This document shows, piece after piece, positions 26,390 to 39,861 of a stretch of 64,000 bases of DNA. The position numbers were made by a program, and so were the translations under genes. Each line of letters begins with the position of its first letter. Within the stretch, counting starts at the first letter, position 1. The stretch is from assembly GCF_003121625.1 (NCBI RefSeq), contig NZ_QDDJ01000002.1, positions 287,513 through 351,512 of the forward strand, given 5' to 3'. This DNA comes from Ornithinimicrobium cavernae. Its GTDB lineage: Bacteria; Actinomycetota; Actinomycetes; Actinomycetales; Dermatophilaceae. The notes beneath the pieces are model-generated. The model made no database searches. It saw only the letters and a program-made list of their open reading frames with translations, and was not told the origin of the DNA.

Positions 26390-28563
26390 CACAGGTCCAG
26401 GTCCGGGGGGTCGAGTCGCACGATCAGCTCCCCGGCCTGCTTGCGCAGGCTGCGTGCCGCCCGCAGGTCCCGCAGGAGCCGTGGCAGCGTCGCCGACGCG
26501 CGGGGCAGCTGCTCCCGGACCACCAGCCGGAGCAGGGTGCCCTCGCCCCGGGCCGCCGCGACGGGCAGCGGCCCGAGCACCTCGACCCCTGCCTCCTCCG
26601 CAGCCGCCGTCAGGTCGTCGGCGGCCTCCGTGACGGCCTGTGCCTCCCCGGTGACCGTCGCGGTCCTGCGGACCGGTGGTAGTCCGAGGGCCTCGCGGTC
26701 CTGCAGCTCGCGGGCAGCGAGCCAGGCGGCGTCCCAGCGCACGAGCGCCTCCACGGCCGGCAGGCCGGCGTGCGGAGGAACCCCGGCCAGGACCACCGGG
26801 GCACCCGGGATGGTCAGGGCTGCGGCAGCGGTCCACCGCCGCAGCGCCTCCACACCGGAGTCCAGGCCGCCACGGTCGAGCAGTGCCCAGCCGTCCAGCA
26901 ACAGCGCGGCGGCGTAGCCGCCCGTGGCCACCGGCTCCGCACCGGGTGTCGCCACCACCACGGCCGGCTGGTCCGGCACCGAGCCGAGCACCTGCCCCGC
27001 CCTGGACACGATGACCCGGGCCCCGGGGAAGGCACGCCCGATCTCCTCGGCCGTGCGCTCCTCCCCCACGATGCGCGACCGTCGCTGGGTGCTCCCGCAC
27101 TCCCGACAGGGCTGACCACCGTCGGCCCGGCCGCACCATCCGCAGGTGGGCACCGCGTTACCTGACCGCACCTGGAGCGGCCCTGCGCAGGTGGCACACC
27201 GCACCGGCGTCCGGCAGTGGTCGCAGCTCAGCGCGACGAGATAGCCGCGCCGCGGCACCTGCACGAGCACCGGCCCGGTCAGCAGCCCGTCCTTGACGGC
27301 CCGCCAGGCGACGCTGGGCAGGCGTGCGGCCGAGGCTGCGGCGTCCCGGGCTCCCTGGTGCCCCTCGCCCGCCACGACGACGCGCGGGGTGCGGGCGGCG
27401 AGCTCCGTGGAGGACGCGCGCACCACCGGGAGGCGGTCGTGGTCGATCCACTGCTGGACCTGCGGGGTCCGCGCGTAACCGCCCACGAGGAGCCCGGCAC
27501 CACACAGCTCTGCGCGGCGGCGCAGGATCTCGCGCACGTGCGGGTAGGGAGCCCGCGGCTCCTGCAGGTTGTCGTCGCCGTCGTCCCACCAGGCGACCAG
27601 GCCCAGGTCGTGCACCGGTGCGAAGGCGGCCGAACGCGAGCCGAGGACCACCCGGGCGTGCCCCCGGAGCGCCCGGAGCCACGCGGTGTAACGCTGCTCC
27701 GGACCGAGGTCGGCGGTGAGACGGACATAGCTGTCGGGGCCGAGGGCCAGGTCGAGGGCCGCGGCCGCCCTGTCGATGTCACGGTGGTCCGGGAGGACGA
27801 CGACACTGCCGCGACCGGACGCGTGCACTGCGGCGACCGCGCACGCCAGCGCAGCGGGCCATCCGCTCGGCGCCCCTGCATCCGGCACTGCGGTCCACGC
27901 CGCAGCCGGGGAGTCGCCGGCAGCGAGCCGCCGGAGCAGCGCCGCCCCGGCCGGATACGGCCCCCAGGCCTCTGGCGCACCGGGTCCTGTGACCGCCACC
28001 GACGGCGCGTCCGCCCTCGGGCTGGCCGCGCATGTCGGTGAGGTAGCCGTCGTGCGGCGGGTCGAGGCGCTCGGGGCCGCGCTACCCGGAGCTGCGGCAA
28101 CCGACAGGGCCTTCTCGGCCCGGGCGTGACGGGGCGGGATGGCCAGTCGGAGGACGGCCGCCATCGTCCCGCCGTAGTGGTCCGCGACCCCGCGACACAG
28201 CTGCGCCAGGTGCGGTGTGAGGACCACCTCGTCCGAGACGACCTTGAGCAGCGGCGCGAGACGACCGGGGTGCTCCGCCTCCGCCTTGCGGGCGAGCAGG
28301 AAGCCGTCCACCGCACGGCCGGCGAACCGGACCCGGACCCGGACCCCCGCTCGGGCGACCGTGTCGAGGTCGGCCGGGACGGCATACTCGAAGGGCCGGT
28401 CGAGATGCGCCAGGTGACTGTCGACAACCACCTCGGCGACCGGGTCGACCGTCGCACGATCCCGCTCGGGTGCACCCGACTGCCGGGGTGGCGTCGCCAC
28501 CGGCACGGTGAGCCCCGCGAGGGTCGGCTGCTCCTCCCTGTCCTCTGGCACGGCCGGGGCCAC
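26389..28563 (-). CDS. priA: Primosomal protein PriA, helicase motifs degenerate
   Basis: 724 residues. The N-terminal DNA-binding domain (about 40-140: VAEVVVDSHLAHLDRPFEYAVP) is intact. The zinc-binding cysteines are kept in CDHCRTPVRCATC and CGWCGRADGGQPCREC. The ATPase motifs are not: where a Walker A loop should lie the sequence is GRGSVVVLPDHRD, and the usual DEEH box reads WWDDGDDN. Actinobacterial PriA proteins are known to have lost these motifs and probably act as DNA-structure-specific loading factors in replication restart. A low-complexity Ala/Ser/Pro insertion lies near residues 150-200. The GTG starts 2 bp after the metK stop. Confidence 0.92.
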   Translation of the reverse strand: MAPAVPEDREEQPTLAGLTVPVATPPRQSGAPERDRATVDPVAEVVVDSHLAHLDRPFEYAVPADLDTVARAGVRVRVRFAGRAVDGFLLARKAEAEHPGRLAPLLKVVSDEVVLTPHLAQLCRGVADHYGGTMAAVLRLAIPPRHARAEKALSVAAAPGSAAPSASTRRTTATSPTCAASPRADAPSVAVTGPGAPEAWGPYPAGAALLRRLAAGDSPAAAWTAVPDAGAPSGWPAALACAVAAVHASGRGSVVVLPDHRDIDRAAAALDLALGPDSYVRLTADLGPEQRYTAWLRALRGHARVVLGSRSAAFAPVHDLGLVAWWDDGDDNLQEPRAPYPHVREILRRRAELCGAGLLVGGYARTPQVQQWIDHDRLPVVRASSTELAARTPRVVVAGEGHQGARDAAASAARLPSVAWRAVKDGLLTGPVLVQVPRRGYLVALSCDHCRTPVRCATCAGPLQVRSGNAVPTCGWCGRADGGQPCRECGSTQRRSRIVGEERTAEEIGRAFPGARVIVSRAGQVLGSVPDQPAVVVATPGAEPVATGGYAAALLLDGWALLDRGGLDSGVEALRRWTAAAALTIPGAPVVLAGVPPHAGLPAVEALVRWDAAWLAARELQDREALGLPPVRRTATVTGEAQAVTEAADDLTAAAEEAGVEVLGPLPVAAARGEGTLLRLVVREQLPRASATLPRLLRDLRAARSLRKQAGELIVRLDPPDLDL

Positions 28564-28565
28564 GC

Positions 28566-29780
<1,215 letters not shown>

Positions 29781-29825
29781 GTAACTGTCTCCTCGGGGCT
29801 GGGCTGGGGCGGAACTCGGCGCAGT

Positions 29826-31154
29826 CTATCGGCCGGCGCCGACGTGGGGCCGGGCGCTCAGCAGCTGCCCGACCTCGTCCCAGACCGCCCCGGCCACGGC
29901 CACCTTGGTGGCGGGCCCGACGGTGCGCGTCTCGTCCGTGCCCGGGCGCAGCAGGTGCACCAGGGTGTCGTCCTTGCCGAAGGTCACATCACGCCCGACC
30001 TCGTTGGCCACGAGGAGGTCGCAGCCCTTGCGCTCCAGCTTGGCCCGCGCGTGGGTCAGGACGTCGCCGGTGTCGTCCCCCGTCTCCGCGGCGAACCCGA
30101 CGATGAGCGGCGCAGGGTCGTCGCCGCGCTCGGCGACGAGACCGGCCAGGATGTCCGGGTTGCGCACCAGCTCGATGGTCGGGGCGGACGCCTCCTGACC
30201 CGGCCCGTGGGTCTTCTTGATCTTGCTGCCCTGGTAGTCGCGCGGGCGGAAGTCCGCCACGGCTGCGGCCATCACCACGACATCGGCCCCGGGCACGGCA
30301 GCCCGCACGGCCTCCTGCAGCTCGAGGGCGGTCTCCACACCGACCACGTCGACCCCCGGTGGCGCGGGAAGGGCGGCGTTGGCCGAGACCAGGGTGACTC
30401 GTGCCCCGCGGGCGGCGGCCACCTCCGCCAGGGCGTAGCCCTGCTTGCCGGACGACCGGTTGCCCAGGAAACGGACCGGGTCCAGCGGTTCCCGTGTCCC
30501 GCCGGCGCTCACGACGACGTGGCGGCCCAGCAGGCTGCCTTGTGCCGCGGCGGCCTCCGCCGGGGAGACCCCGCCGTCCTCGAGCCCGTCGGGCCGTGCT
30601 GCGGTGTCCACCGCGGACGAGCGGTCCTCACCGGCGACCAGGGACAGGGCCGCGTCGAGGATCTCCTCGGGCTCGGGCAACCGCCCGGGGCCGGTGTCAG
30701 CACCGGTGAGCCGACCGGAGGCCGGTTCGAGGACACTCACGCCCCGCTCTCTCAGGAGGGCGACGTTGGCCCGGGTGGCGGGGTGCGACCACATCTCTGT
30801 GTGCATCGCGGGTGCCATCAGCACCGGGCACCGTGCGGTGAGCAGAGTGTTGGTGAGCAGGTCGTCGGCCTGCCCGTGGGCCGCGCGCGCGAGCAGGTCG
30901 GCTGTGGCGGGCGCGACCACCACCAGGTCGGCCTCCTGCCCCAGCCGCACGTGCGGCACGTCGTGGACCGAGGTCCAGACGTCGGTGGCCACCGGGCGTC
31001 CGGAGAGCGCTGCCCACGTCGGCTCACCGACGAACCGCAGCGCGGCCGCGGTCGGGACGACGGTCACCTCGTGACCGGCCTCGGTGAGCAGGCGCAGCAG
31101 CAGGGCCGCCTTGTAGGCCGCGATGCCGCCGCTCACCCCCAACACGACTCTCAT
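29826..31154 (-). CDS. coaBC: Bifunctional phosphopantothenoylcysteine decarboxylase / ligase
   Basis: 442 residues. The N-terminal CoaC flavoprotein (about 1-175) begins RVVLGVSGGIAAYKAALLLR and has VAPATADLLARAAHG and MAPAMHTEMW. The C-terminal CoaB ligase (about 210-435) has VVSAGGTREPLDPVRFLGN followed by the RSSGKQGYALAE nucleotide-binding region. The enzyme couples 4'-phosphopantothenate to cysteine and decarboxylates the product during coenzyme A synthesis. A linker of about 40 residues joins the domains. The coaBC-rpoZ-gmk association is standard in actinobacteria. Confidence 0.96.
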   Translation of the reverse strand: MRVVLGVSGGIAAYKAALLLRLLTEAGHEVTVVPTAAALRFVGEPTWAALSGRPVATDVWTSVHDVPHVRLGQEADLVVVAPATADLLARAAHGQADDLLTNTLLTARCPVLMAPAMHTEMWSHPATRANVALLRERGVSVLEPASGRLTGADTGPGRLPEPEEILDAALSLVAGEDRSSAVDTAARPDGLEDGGVSPAEAAAAQGSLLGRHVVVSAGGTREPLDPVRFLGNRSSGKQGYALAEVAAARGARVTLVSANAALPAPPGVDVVGVETALELQEAVRAAVPGADVVVMAAAVADFRPRDYQGSKIKKTHGPGQEASAPTIELVRNPDILAGLVAERGDDPAPLIVGFAAETGDDTGDVLTHARAKLERKGCDLLVANEVGRDVTFGKDDTLVHLLRPGTDETRTVGPATKVAVAGAVWDEVGQLLSARPHVGAGR

Positions 31155-31213
31155 GCGGATCGTCTCCCCTGCGGCAGGTGCGGGCGGCGGTCAGGCTCGG
31201 GCTCGGTCTGGGC

Positions 31214-31477
31214 TCAGCTCTCCGGGCTGCTGGTGTGCAGCTTGCCCTGGTTGATCTCGTGCAGGGCGATCGACAGGGGCTTGTCGGTCATCTCGGACTC
31301 GACCAGCGGCCCGACATACTCCAGCAGTCCCTCGGAGAGCTGGGAGTAGTAGGCGTTGATCTGGCGGGCGCGCTTGGCGGAGTAGATCACCAGCGCGTAC
31401 TTGGAGTCCGCCCGCTGCAGCAGGTCGTCGATGGGCGGGTTGGTGATGCCGTCCGGGTGGGCGATTGTGCCAATCAC
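31214..31477 (-). CDS. rpoZ: RNA polymerase omega subunit
   Basis: 87 residues from a GTG at 31477, 1 bp after the gmk stop. The conserved core reads [20 protein letters not shown] followed by a Lys-Arg-Ala-Arg-Gln segment ([10 protein letters not shown]). Omega helps fold and assemble the beta-prime subunit. The open frame extends upstream through gmk, but the extra residues are a shadow of gmk coding. Confidence 0.94.
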   Translation of the reverse strand: MIGTIAHPDGITNPPIDDLLQRADSKYALVIYSAKRARQINAYYSQLSEGLLEYVGPLVESEMTDKPLSIALHEINQGKLHTSSPES

Positions 31478-31478
31478 G

Positions 31479-32168
31479 TCAGGGTGTCCTCGTCGTCTCG
31501 GTGCGCGGCCCCGGTCCGGTGGCATCCGGGTCGGACGCCTCGTCGGTGTCGGGGCTGCGGGGATCAAACATCAATGATACGAGTTCCTCGCCTGCGCGCG
31601 AAACGTCGTCGTTCACGATCTGCACGTCGAACTCGGGGGCGGCGGCCAGCTCGGTGCGGGCGGTCGCCAGCCGGATCTCCTGCTCGGCCCTGCTCTCGGT
31701 CCCCCGGCCGATGAGCCGGTCCACGAGATCGTCCCACGAGGGCGGTGCCAGGAACACGAAGAACGCATCCGGCATGACCTCGCGCACCTGGCGGGCACCG
31801 GCGAGGTCGATCTCCAAGAGCGCCGGTCGGCCCTGGGCCAGGGTCCGCTCGACCGGGCCGCGCGGTGTGCCGTACTTTGCGCGGCCGTGGACCACGGCCC
31901 ACTCGAGGAACTCCCCCGCCTCCCGCAGGCGCTCGAACTCCTGGTCGTCGACGAAGTGGTAGTGCACGCCGTCGACCTCGCCCGGCCGTGGCTGCCGGGT
32001 CGTCATCGAAACCGACAGCCAGACCGAGGGGTGGTGGCGCCGCACATAGGCGGCGACGGTCCCCTTGCCGACCGCTGTGGGTCCGGCCAGGACGACGAGG
32101 CGTGGCGCAGTGGCCGGGTGCCCCGTGCTGTCGTCCGGGTGCCCCGTGCCCTCCGGGGCGCGTGTCAA
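31479..32168 (-). CDS. gmk: Guanylate kinase
   Basis: About 229 residues. The P-loop [10 protein letters not shown] is followed by [20 protein letters not shown], the GMP-binding region [20 protein letters not shown], and [16 protein letters not shown]. It phosphorylates GMP to GDP. The only start codon between the mihF stop and the P-loop is the TTG at 32168; other options lie inside mihF. A short direct repeat (GCACGGGGCACCCGG) makes up much of the first 18 codons, giving [14 protein letters not shown]. An unusual C-terminal tail rich in Asp, Pro and Thr ends 1 bp before rpoZ. Confidence 0.92.
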   Translation of the reverse strand: MTRAPEGTGHPDDSTGHPATAPRLVVLAGPTAVGKGTVAAYVRRHHPSVWLSVSMTTRQPRPGEVDGVHYHFVDDQEFERLREAGEFLEWAVVHGRAKYGTPRGPVERTLAQGRPALLEIDLAGARQVREVMPDAFFVFLAPPSWDDLVDRLIGRGTESRAEQEIRLATARTELAAAPEFDVQIVNDDVSRAGEELVSLMFDPRSPDTDEASDPDATGPGPRTETTRTP

Positions 32169-32175
32169 GGGCCGA

Positions 32176-32493
32176 TCAACCCTGGTTGAAGTACTCGAGC
32201 AGGTCCCGGGTCTGGTTGGCACCCAGACCACGCACCCGGCGGCTCTCGGAGATGCCGACGGTCTCCATGATCTGGCGGGCGCGCACCCGGCCCACCCCGG
32301 GCATCGACTCCAGCAGCGCCGACACCTTCATCTTGCCCACGATGTCGCTCTCCTTGCCCTCGGCAAGGACATCGGACAGTGAGCCCTGGGCGTTCTTCAG
32401 GCGGTTCTTGACCGCGGCGCGCTCACGGCGCGCGACCGCTGCCTTGGCGAGGGCCTCGGCTCGCTGCTCAGGTGTCAGCTGGGGAAGTGCCAC
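32176..32493 (-). CDS. mihF: Actinobacterial integration host factor
   Basis: 105 residues of the actinobacterial IHF family, unrelated to proteobacterial IhfAB. It contains a helix-two-turn-helix DNA-binding region: MKVSALLESMPGVGRVRARQ followed by IMETVGISESRRVRGLG. The protein binds and bends DNA, shapes the nucleoid and, in mycobacteria, supports L5 phage integration. The GTG has AAAGGAG 5 nt upstream. The position between pyrF and gmk is conserved. The 176-bp gap upstream contains the alternative hairpins at 32522-32561 and possibly its own promoter. Confidence 0.95.
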   Translation of the reverse strand: MALPQLTPEQRAEALAKAAVARRERAAVKNRLKNAQGSLSDVLAEGKESDIVGKMKVSALLESMPGVGRVRARQIMETVGISESRRVRGLGANQTRDLLEYFNQG

Positions 32494-32521
32494 GGTTGCT
32501 CCTTTGTCGGTCTTCGTCAGT

Positions 32522-32561
32522 GTCGTCTTACCTGACGACTGCGCCGCGGTGCGCTGTCGTC
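32522..32561 (-). promoter_or_regulatory. Mutually exclusive leader hairpins before mihF
   Basis: GTCGTC (32522-32527), GACGAC (32534-32539) and GTCGTC (32556-32561) allow two competing stems. One has a 6-nt loop; the other is extended by an inner GCGC/GCGC stem. They lie 28-68 nt before the mihF start codon. Confidence 0.4.
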
Positions 32562-32669
32562 ATCCTGCCCTGTGCCCGTGTCGCCGTCGCAGGGAGGGTG
32601 GTCGCCGTCCGGCGCCCTCCGTGCCTCCCCGCGAACCTCACGGCATGGGTACAGCCTGCCAACCCCGGG

Positions 32670-33569
32670 TCAGCTCCACAACCTCGAGGTCAGCTCCGAG
32701 GTCAACGTAGCCGCTGACTCCCGGATCCGCGCCGGGACGGGTCCGGCGGAGAGGATACCCCGACTCACCGGCACCAGGACGCGCCGCTCCAACCCGGCGA
32801 AGGTCCGGGCCAGGTCGTCGGGGGTCGCGCCCTGGGCCCCCACCCCCGGAGCGAGCACGATCCCGCCTGCGGCCGCCAGGTCGATGCCGAGGCGTTGCGG
32901 CGTGTCGCCGACGGTCGCCCCGACGACCAGACCCACGTCCCCGACCGGCTCGAGGCCGGCGTTGAGCCGCACCAGCTCGTCGACGACCGCCCGCGCCACG
33001 GACGGCTGCCCCACGTGCTGGATGGCCGCTGCCTCCGGGTTCGAGGTGAGCACCAGCACGAACAGGCCGCGACCGGTCTCCCGCGCCAGGTCGACCGCCG
33101 GGGTCAGGGCGCCCGGACCGAGGTACGGCGTCACGGTGAGAGCGTCCGCTGCCAGCGGAGAGCGGTCCTCCAGGTAGGCCTCGGCGTAGGCCCGCATCGT
33201 GGAGCCGATGTCGCCCCGCTTGGCGTCGAGCACGCTGAGGGTGCCGCTGGAGCGCAGGTCGGCCAGGAGCCTCTCCAGGACCGCGACACCCGCCGACCCG
33301 TGCCGCTCGAAGAAGGCGGACTGCGGCTTGACGGCCGCCACGCGTCCCGCGACGGCCTCCAGCACCGCGTCGCTGAACCGGGCCAGCCCGTCGGGACTGT
33401 CGGGCAGCCCCCACTGCCCGAGCAGCTCCGGATGCGGGTCGATGCCCACGCACAGCGGTCCGTGGGTCTCCATCGCGGCGAGCAGGCGGGGTCCGAACCG
33501 GGGACGCCCGGTCGGGTCTGCCGACTCCCCCGTGGTCCTCGTGGTGGGCCGGGCCGGGTCAGTGTCCAT
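32670..33569 (-). CDS. pyrF: Orotidine 5'-phosphate decarboxylase (type 2)
   Basis: 299 residues. It makes UMP from OMP, the last step of de novo pyrimidine synthesis. The catalytic segment is SVLDAKRGDIGSTMRAYAEA, with the Asp-Lys-Asp of the long (type 2, mycobacterial-like) form. LCVGIDPHPELL and VKPQSAFFERHGSAG bind substrate. The ATG at 33569 overlaps the end of the PyrD-like gene by 11 bp. The N-terminal 20 residues are low complexity. Confidence 0.96.
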   Translation of the reverse strand: MDTDPARPTTRTTGESADPTGRPRFGPRLLAAMETHGPLCVGIDPHPELLGQWGLPDSPDGLARFSDAVLEAVAGRVAAVKPQSAFFERHGSAGVAVLERLLADLRSSGTLSVLDAKRGDIGSTMRAYAEAYLEDRSPLAADALTVTPYLGPGALTPAVDLARETGRGLFVLVLTSNPEAAAIQHVGQPSVARAVVDELVRLNAGLEPVGDVGLVVGATVGDTPQRLGIDLAAAGGIVLAPGVGAQGATPDDLARTFAGLERRVLVPVSRGILSAGPVPARIRESAATLTSELTSRLWS

Positions 33570-34491
33570 CGTGGTCTCCTGCCTCGTCGGGTGTCGTTGC
33601 GCCGGTGCGATGAGCGGTGGCGTCGCGGGTGGGTGGCGGCGCATCGGCCAGGGCGTCGTGGACGCGCCACAGGGTCTCGGGATCGCTGAGTATGCCGGAC
33701 CCCACCTGGATGCCGGCCGCTCCGGCACTGTGGGCGGCCAGTGCCCCGGCCCGGTCGTGCAGTCCGCCGACCGCCACGAGCGGCACGTCGGGGACCCGTC
33801 CGGCGGCGATGGCGGCCCGCAGGGTGGTCACCAGGCCCAGGGTGACTGGTGCGACGGCCGGGCCGACGAGGAACTGGTCCGCCGTCAGGGCGGGCACCGC
33901 GCCGCTCAGCACGAGGGCACGGGCGCCACCACCGACGGCGGCGCGGGCGGCGGCGACGGGCTGGGGGCACTCCCCGCCCAGCTTGGCCTGCAGCAGGAGG
34001 TCCCGCGGGAGCCGCTCGCGGGCCGCGGCGAGCAGCTTCAGGCACGCCTGCGGGTCCGCGGACCAGGACCCCACCGGGTCGGCGCTCGTCAGGCCCCCGA
34101 TGGCCGGTCTGGTCTCCTCGCGCCCGGCTGCCAGATCGATCTCCACGCCGACGACGGTGGCGAAGTCCAGGGAGCGTCTGAGCCGTTGGAGCGTGTCGGA
34201 GACGGCCCCCACCGTGCTCCCGCGCACGGCACAGACCACGCGCAGACCACGGGCGCGGAACCACGGCAGCAGGTCATCCACCACGTGGTCGACCGGCAGG
34301 ACAGGAGCCTGGCGGTGCACCAGCCCGGAGGGCGACGGGGCGAGGGTCGACCGTGGGGCGGCGCCACCGGGCAGCCCGACCGGTCCGAGCAGGACGGCGT
34401 CCAGGACGGCGAGGTCGCCGAACCGGGCGAGCTCACGGCCACTGCCTGCGCAGCCCGCGGCCGGCGTGACGCGTGGCACCCACGTGCTCAT
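33559..34491 (-). CDS. Dihydroorotate dehydrogenase-like protein lacking usual catalytic residues
   Basis: 310 residues, in the place where pyrD belongs (after pyrK, before pyrF). It shows the outline of a class 1 DHODH barrel: an AAGC stretch at 11-14 (cf. ASGC), a Lys at 170 in LLLQAKLGG, and FMN-phosphate loops VAVGGL (239-244) and VGSGILSDP (263-271). The motif that should carry the catalytic Cys and substrate Asn (ELNISCPN in the lactococcal enzyme) reads VGVEIDLAAGRE. The early Lys and the NPG loop are also lost. It may be inactive, altered in substrate, or a scaffold for PyrK. The start follows three tandem copies of its own ribosome-binding site. Confidence 0.75.
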   Translation of the reverse strand: MSTWVPRVTPAAGCAGSGRELARFGDLAVLDAVLLGPVGLPGGAAPRSTLAPSPSGLVHRQAPVLPVDHVVDDLLPWFRARGLRVVCAVRGSTVGAVSDTLQRLRRSLDFATVVGVEIDLAAGREETRPAIGGLTSADPVGSWSADPQACLKLLAAARERLPRDLLLQAKLGGECPQPVAAARAAVGGGARALVLSGAVPALTADQFLVGPAVAPVTLGLVTTLRAAIAAGRVPDVPLVAVGGLHDRAGALAAHSAGAAGIQVGSGILSDPETLWRVHDALADAPPPTRDATAHRTGATTPDEAGDHDGH

Positions 34492-34546
34492 CGGGCCCCC
34501 TGCCAGCTCATCGGGCCCCCTGCCAGCTCATCGGGCCTCCTGCCAG
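34488..34546 (-). repeat. Three tandem 20-bp copies of an RBS-plus-ATG unit
   Basis: The minus-strand unit CTGGCAGGGGGCCCGATGAG is repeated three times (the first with AGGAGG), placing ATGs at 34531, 34511 and 34491. The first two each open a 7-codon frame (MSWQGAR) whose TGA overlaps the next ATG; the third opens the PyrD-like gene. Tandem translational coupling, or change of expression by copy-number slippage, is possible. Confidence 0.85.
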
Positions 34547-34568
34547 AAGGTGACACGGTCGTCGCCCG

Positions 34569-35354
34569 TCACGGGTGGCCCGCCCAGTCCACCAGGTCAC
34601 CACGCAGCACGGGCCCGTCGACGCACGGCCGGACCCGGGTGCCACGGCGCCGGCCCGTCACCAGGGGCAGGTCGCACGTTCCGCAGAGCCCGTAGCCGCA
34701 CAGCCCGCTGGCGCCGGCCTCCAGACCCGTCACCTGCGACACCACAGCGAGCGCCGCGGCCACCCGGGCCACCGTGGCGGACAGGTCGACCGGCCCCACG
34801 GCATACAGCACGGAGGCACCCGTGGAACCCGCCAGTGCGGCAACCGTGTCCTCGCTCCCCCGCAGGTCCGTGAGGTGGACGCCGTCCGCGCCCCGGCGCG
34901 CGCGGACCAGGTCCACGTGCTGCTCGGGGTCGTCCGCGACCGAGACGAGGTGCACGGTGCAGCCCGCTGTGCGCAGCCGCTCACCCAGCCAGCGACCGGC
35001 CGCGCCGGCCACCCCGTGCGCGGCAACGACGGCCGTGACCGGGGTGGTCGGCAGGCCGAAGCCTCGGCCGACGGGGCCGGTGAGGGCCAGGCCCTCCCCC
35101 GCCGCCGGGAGCACGCCCGTGTCCGGGACGACCAGCTCGAGCGTGCTGCCGAACCCGGCCTCGGTGTGCTCTCCGGAGACCCACCAGGTGCGCGGCAGGA
35201 CCTGGTCCGCCCGCGCCGGCGGAGCCACCACGAACTGTCCCGGCCGCGCCGGCACGCCGAGGGCAGGCAGCACCACCGACAGCTGCCGGTAGGCGCCGAG
35301 CGGACGGTTGGCGACGACCTCACCCTCCCGCCGGCGCAGCTGCGTCGTACTCAC
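34569..35354 (-). CDS. pyrK: Dihydroorotate dehydrogenase electron-transfer subunit-like (PyrK)
   Basis: 261 residues. A ferredoxin-reductase-like beta-barrel with RPGQFVVAPP (about 37-46) leads to a nucleotide-binding domain. The 2Fe-2S ligands are Cys219, 224, 227 and 244 in CGYGLCGTCDLP and RVRPCVDGPV. PyrK carries electrons from dihydroorotate oxidation to NAD. The FAD-binding RPxS segment is altered to PRTWWVSG. It sits 30 bp after carB and before the PyrD-like gene, so the pair keeps class 1B operon order despite the divergence of PyrD. The start is GTG. Confidence 0.85.
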   Translation of the reverse strand: MSTTQLRRREGEVVANRPLGAYRQLSVVLPALGVPARPGQFVVAPPARADQVLPRTWWVSGEHTEAGFGSTLELVVPDTGVLPAAGEGLALTGPVGRGFGLPTTPVTAVVAAHGVAGAAGRWLGERLRTAGCTVHLVSVADDPEQHVDLVRARRGADGVHLTDLRGSEDTVAALAGSTGASVLYAVGPVDLSATVARVAAALAVVSQVTGLEAGASGLCGYGLCGTCDLPLVTGRRRGTRVRPCVDGPVLRGDLVDWAGHP

Positions 35355-35384
35355 CCCGGGCGCTCCGTGGAGCTCACGCTGGAC

Positions 35385-38718
<3,334 letters not shown>

Positions 38719-38726
<8 letters not shown>

Positions 38727-39861
38727 TCTCGCGTCCCTCTCGCATCATTCCCACGAATCTGTCGAACAGGTCGGCCGCGTCGTGCGGGCCGGCCGCAGCC
38801 TCCGGGTGGTACTGCACCGAGAACGCCGGGAGGTCCGAGCAGGTGACTCCCTCGACGACGTCGTCGTTCAGCGCCACGTGGGAGACCCGCACCGGCCCGT
38901 ATGCCGTGTCGACCGGTTGGGTGGTGTCCCCGCCGGGCCAGGCGATGGCGAAGCCGTGGTTGTGGCTGGTGACGGCGACCTTGCCGGTCGCCCGGTCCAG
39001 CACGGGCTGGTTCATCCCGCGGTGGCCGAAGGGCAGCTTGTAGGTGTCCAGGCCGAGCGCGCGCCCGAGCAGCTGGTTGCCGAAGCAGATGCCGAAGAAC
39101 GGGATCCGCGCGTCCAGCACGCTGCGCAGCAGGTCGATCTCGCTGTCGGCGGTCGCCGGGTCACCGGGGCCGTTGGAGAAGAAGACACCGTCCGGGGCCA
39201 GCTCGCGCACCCGGTCGAAACCGGTGCTCGCCGGGAGCACGTGCACCCGGATGCCGCGCTCGGCCATCAGGGCCGGGGTGGTCCCCTTGATCCCCAGGTC
39301 CAGCGCCGCGACGGTGAGCAGGTGCTCACCGACCGGCTCCACGACATACTCCTCGGTGGTGCTCACCTCGGCGGCCAGCGCCGCCCCGGTCATGTGGGGT
39401 GCGGCGTGCACCCTGGCCAGCAGTGCCTGGACCGGCTCGAGCGCGAGCGGCCCGGAGAAGATGCCGGCCCGCATGGCGCCACGGTCCCGGATGTGCCGGG
39501 TCAGGGCCCTGGTGTCGATGCCGGAGATGCCGACGACCCCGTGCTCTGCCAGCGACGTCTGCAGGTCTCCCTGCGAGCGCCAGTTGGACGGGCGGATCGC
39601 GGGGTCACGGACGACGAAGCCGGCCGCCCAGATCCGCGCGCTCTCCATGTCGTGGGCGTTGACGCCCGTGTTGCCGATGTGCGGCGCGGTCATCACGACC
39701 ACCTGACGGTGGTAGCTCGGATCGGTGAGCGTCTCCTGGTAGCCGGTCATGCCGGTGCAGAAGACAGCCTCCCCGACGGTCTCGCCGACGGCGCCGTAGG
39801 AGTCGCCCTCGAAGACGCGGCCGTCCTCCAGCACGAGCACGGCGTGCGTGCCGCTGCTCAC
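38719..39861 (-). CDS. carA: Carbamoyl-phosphate synthase small chain
   Basis: 380 residues from a GTG at 39861 that overlaps the pyrC stop (GTGA). The CPSase small domain ([34 protein letters not shown]) is followed by a class I glutaminase domain. The nucleophile Cys is in [15 protein letters not shown], and the His/Glu of the triad are in [12 protein letters not shown]. The usual GICLGHQ reads GICFGNQ. It hydrolyses glutamine and channels ammonia to CarB. Confidence 0.97.

Noticed and set aside
29781..29825. SAM riboswitch before metK
   Set aside because: Only 45 bp separate coaBC from metK, too short for an aptamer, and no SAM motif is seen.
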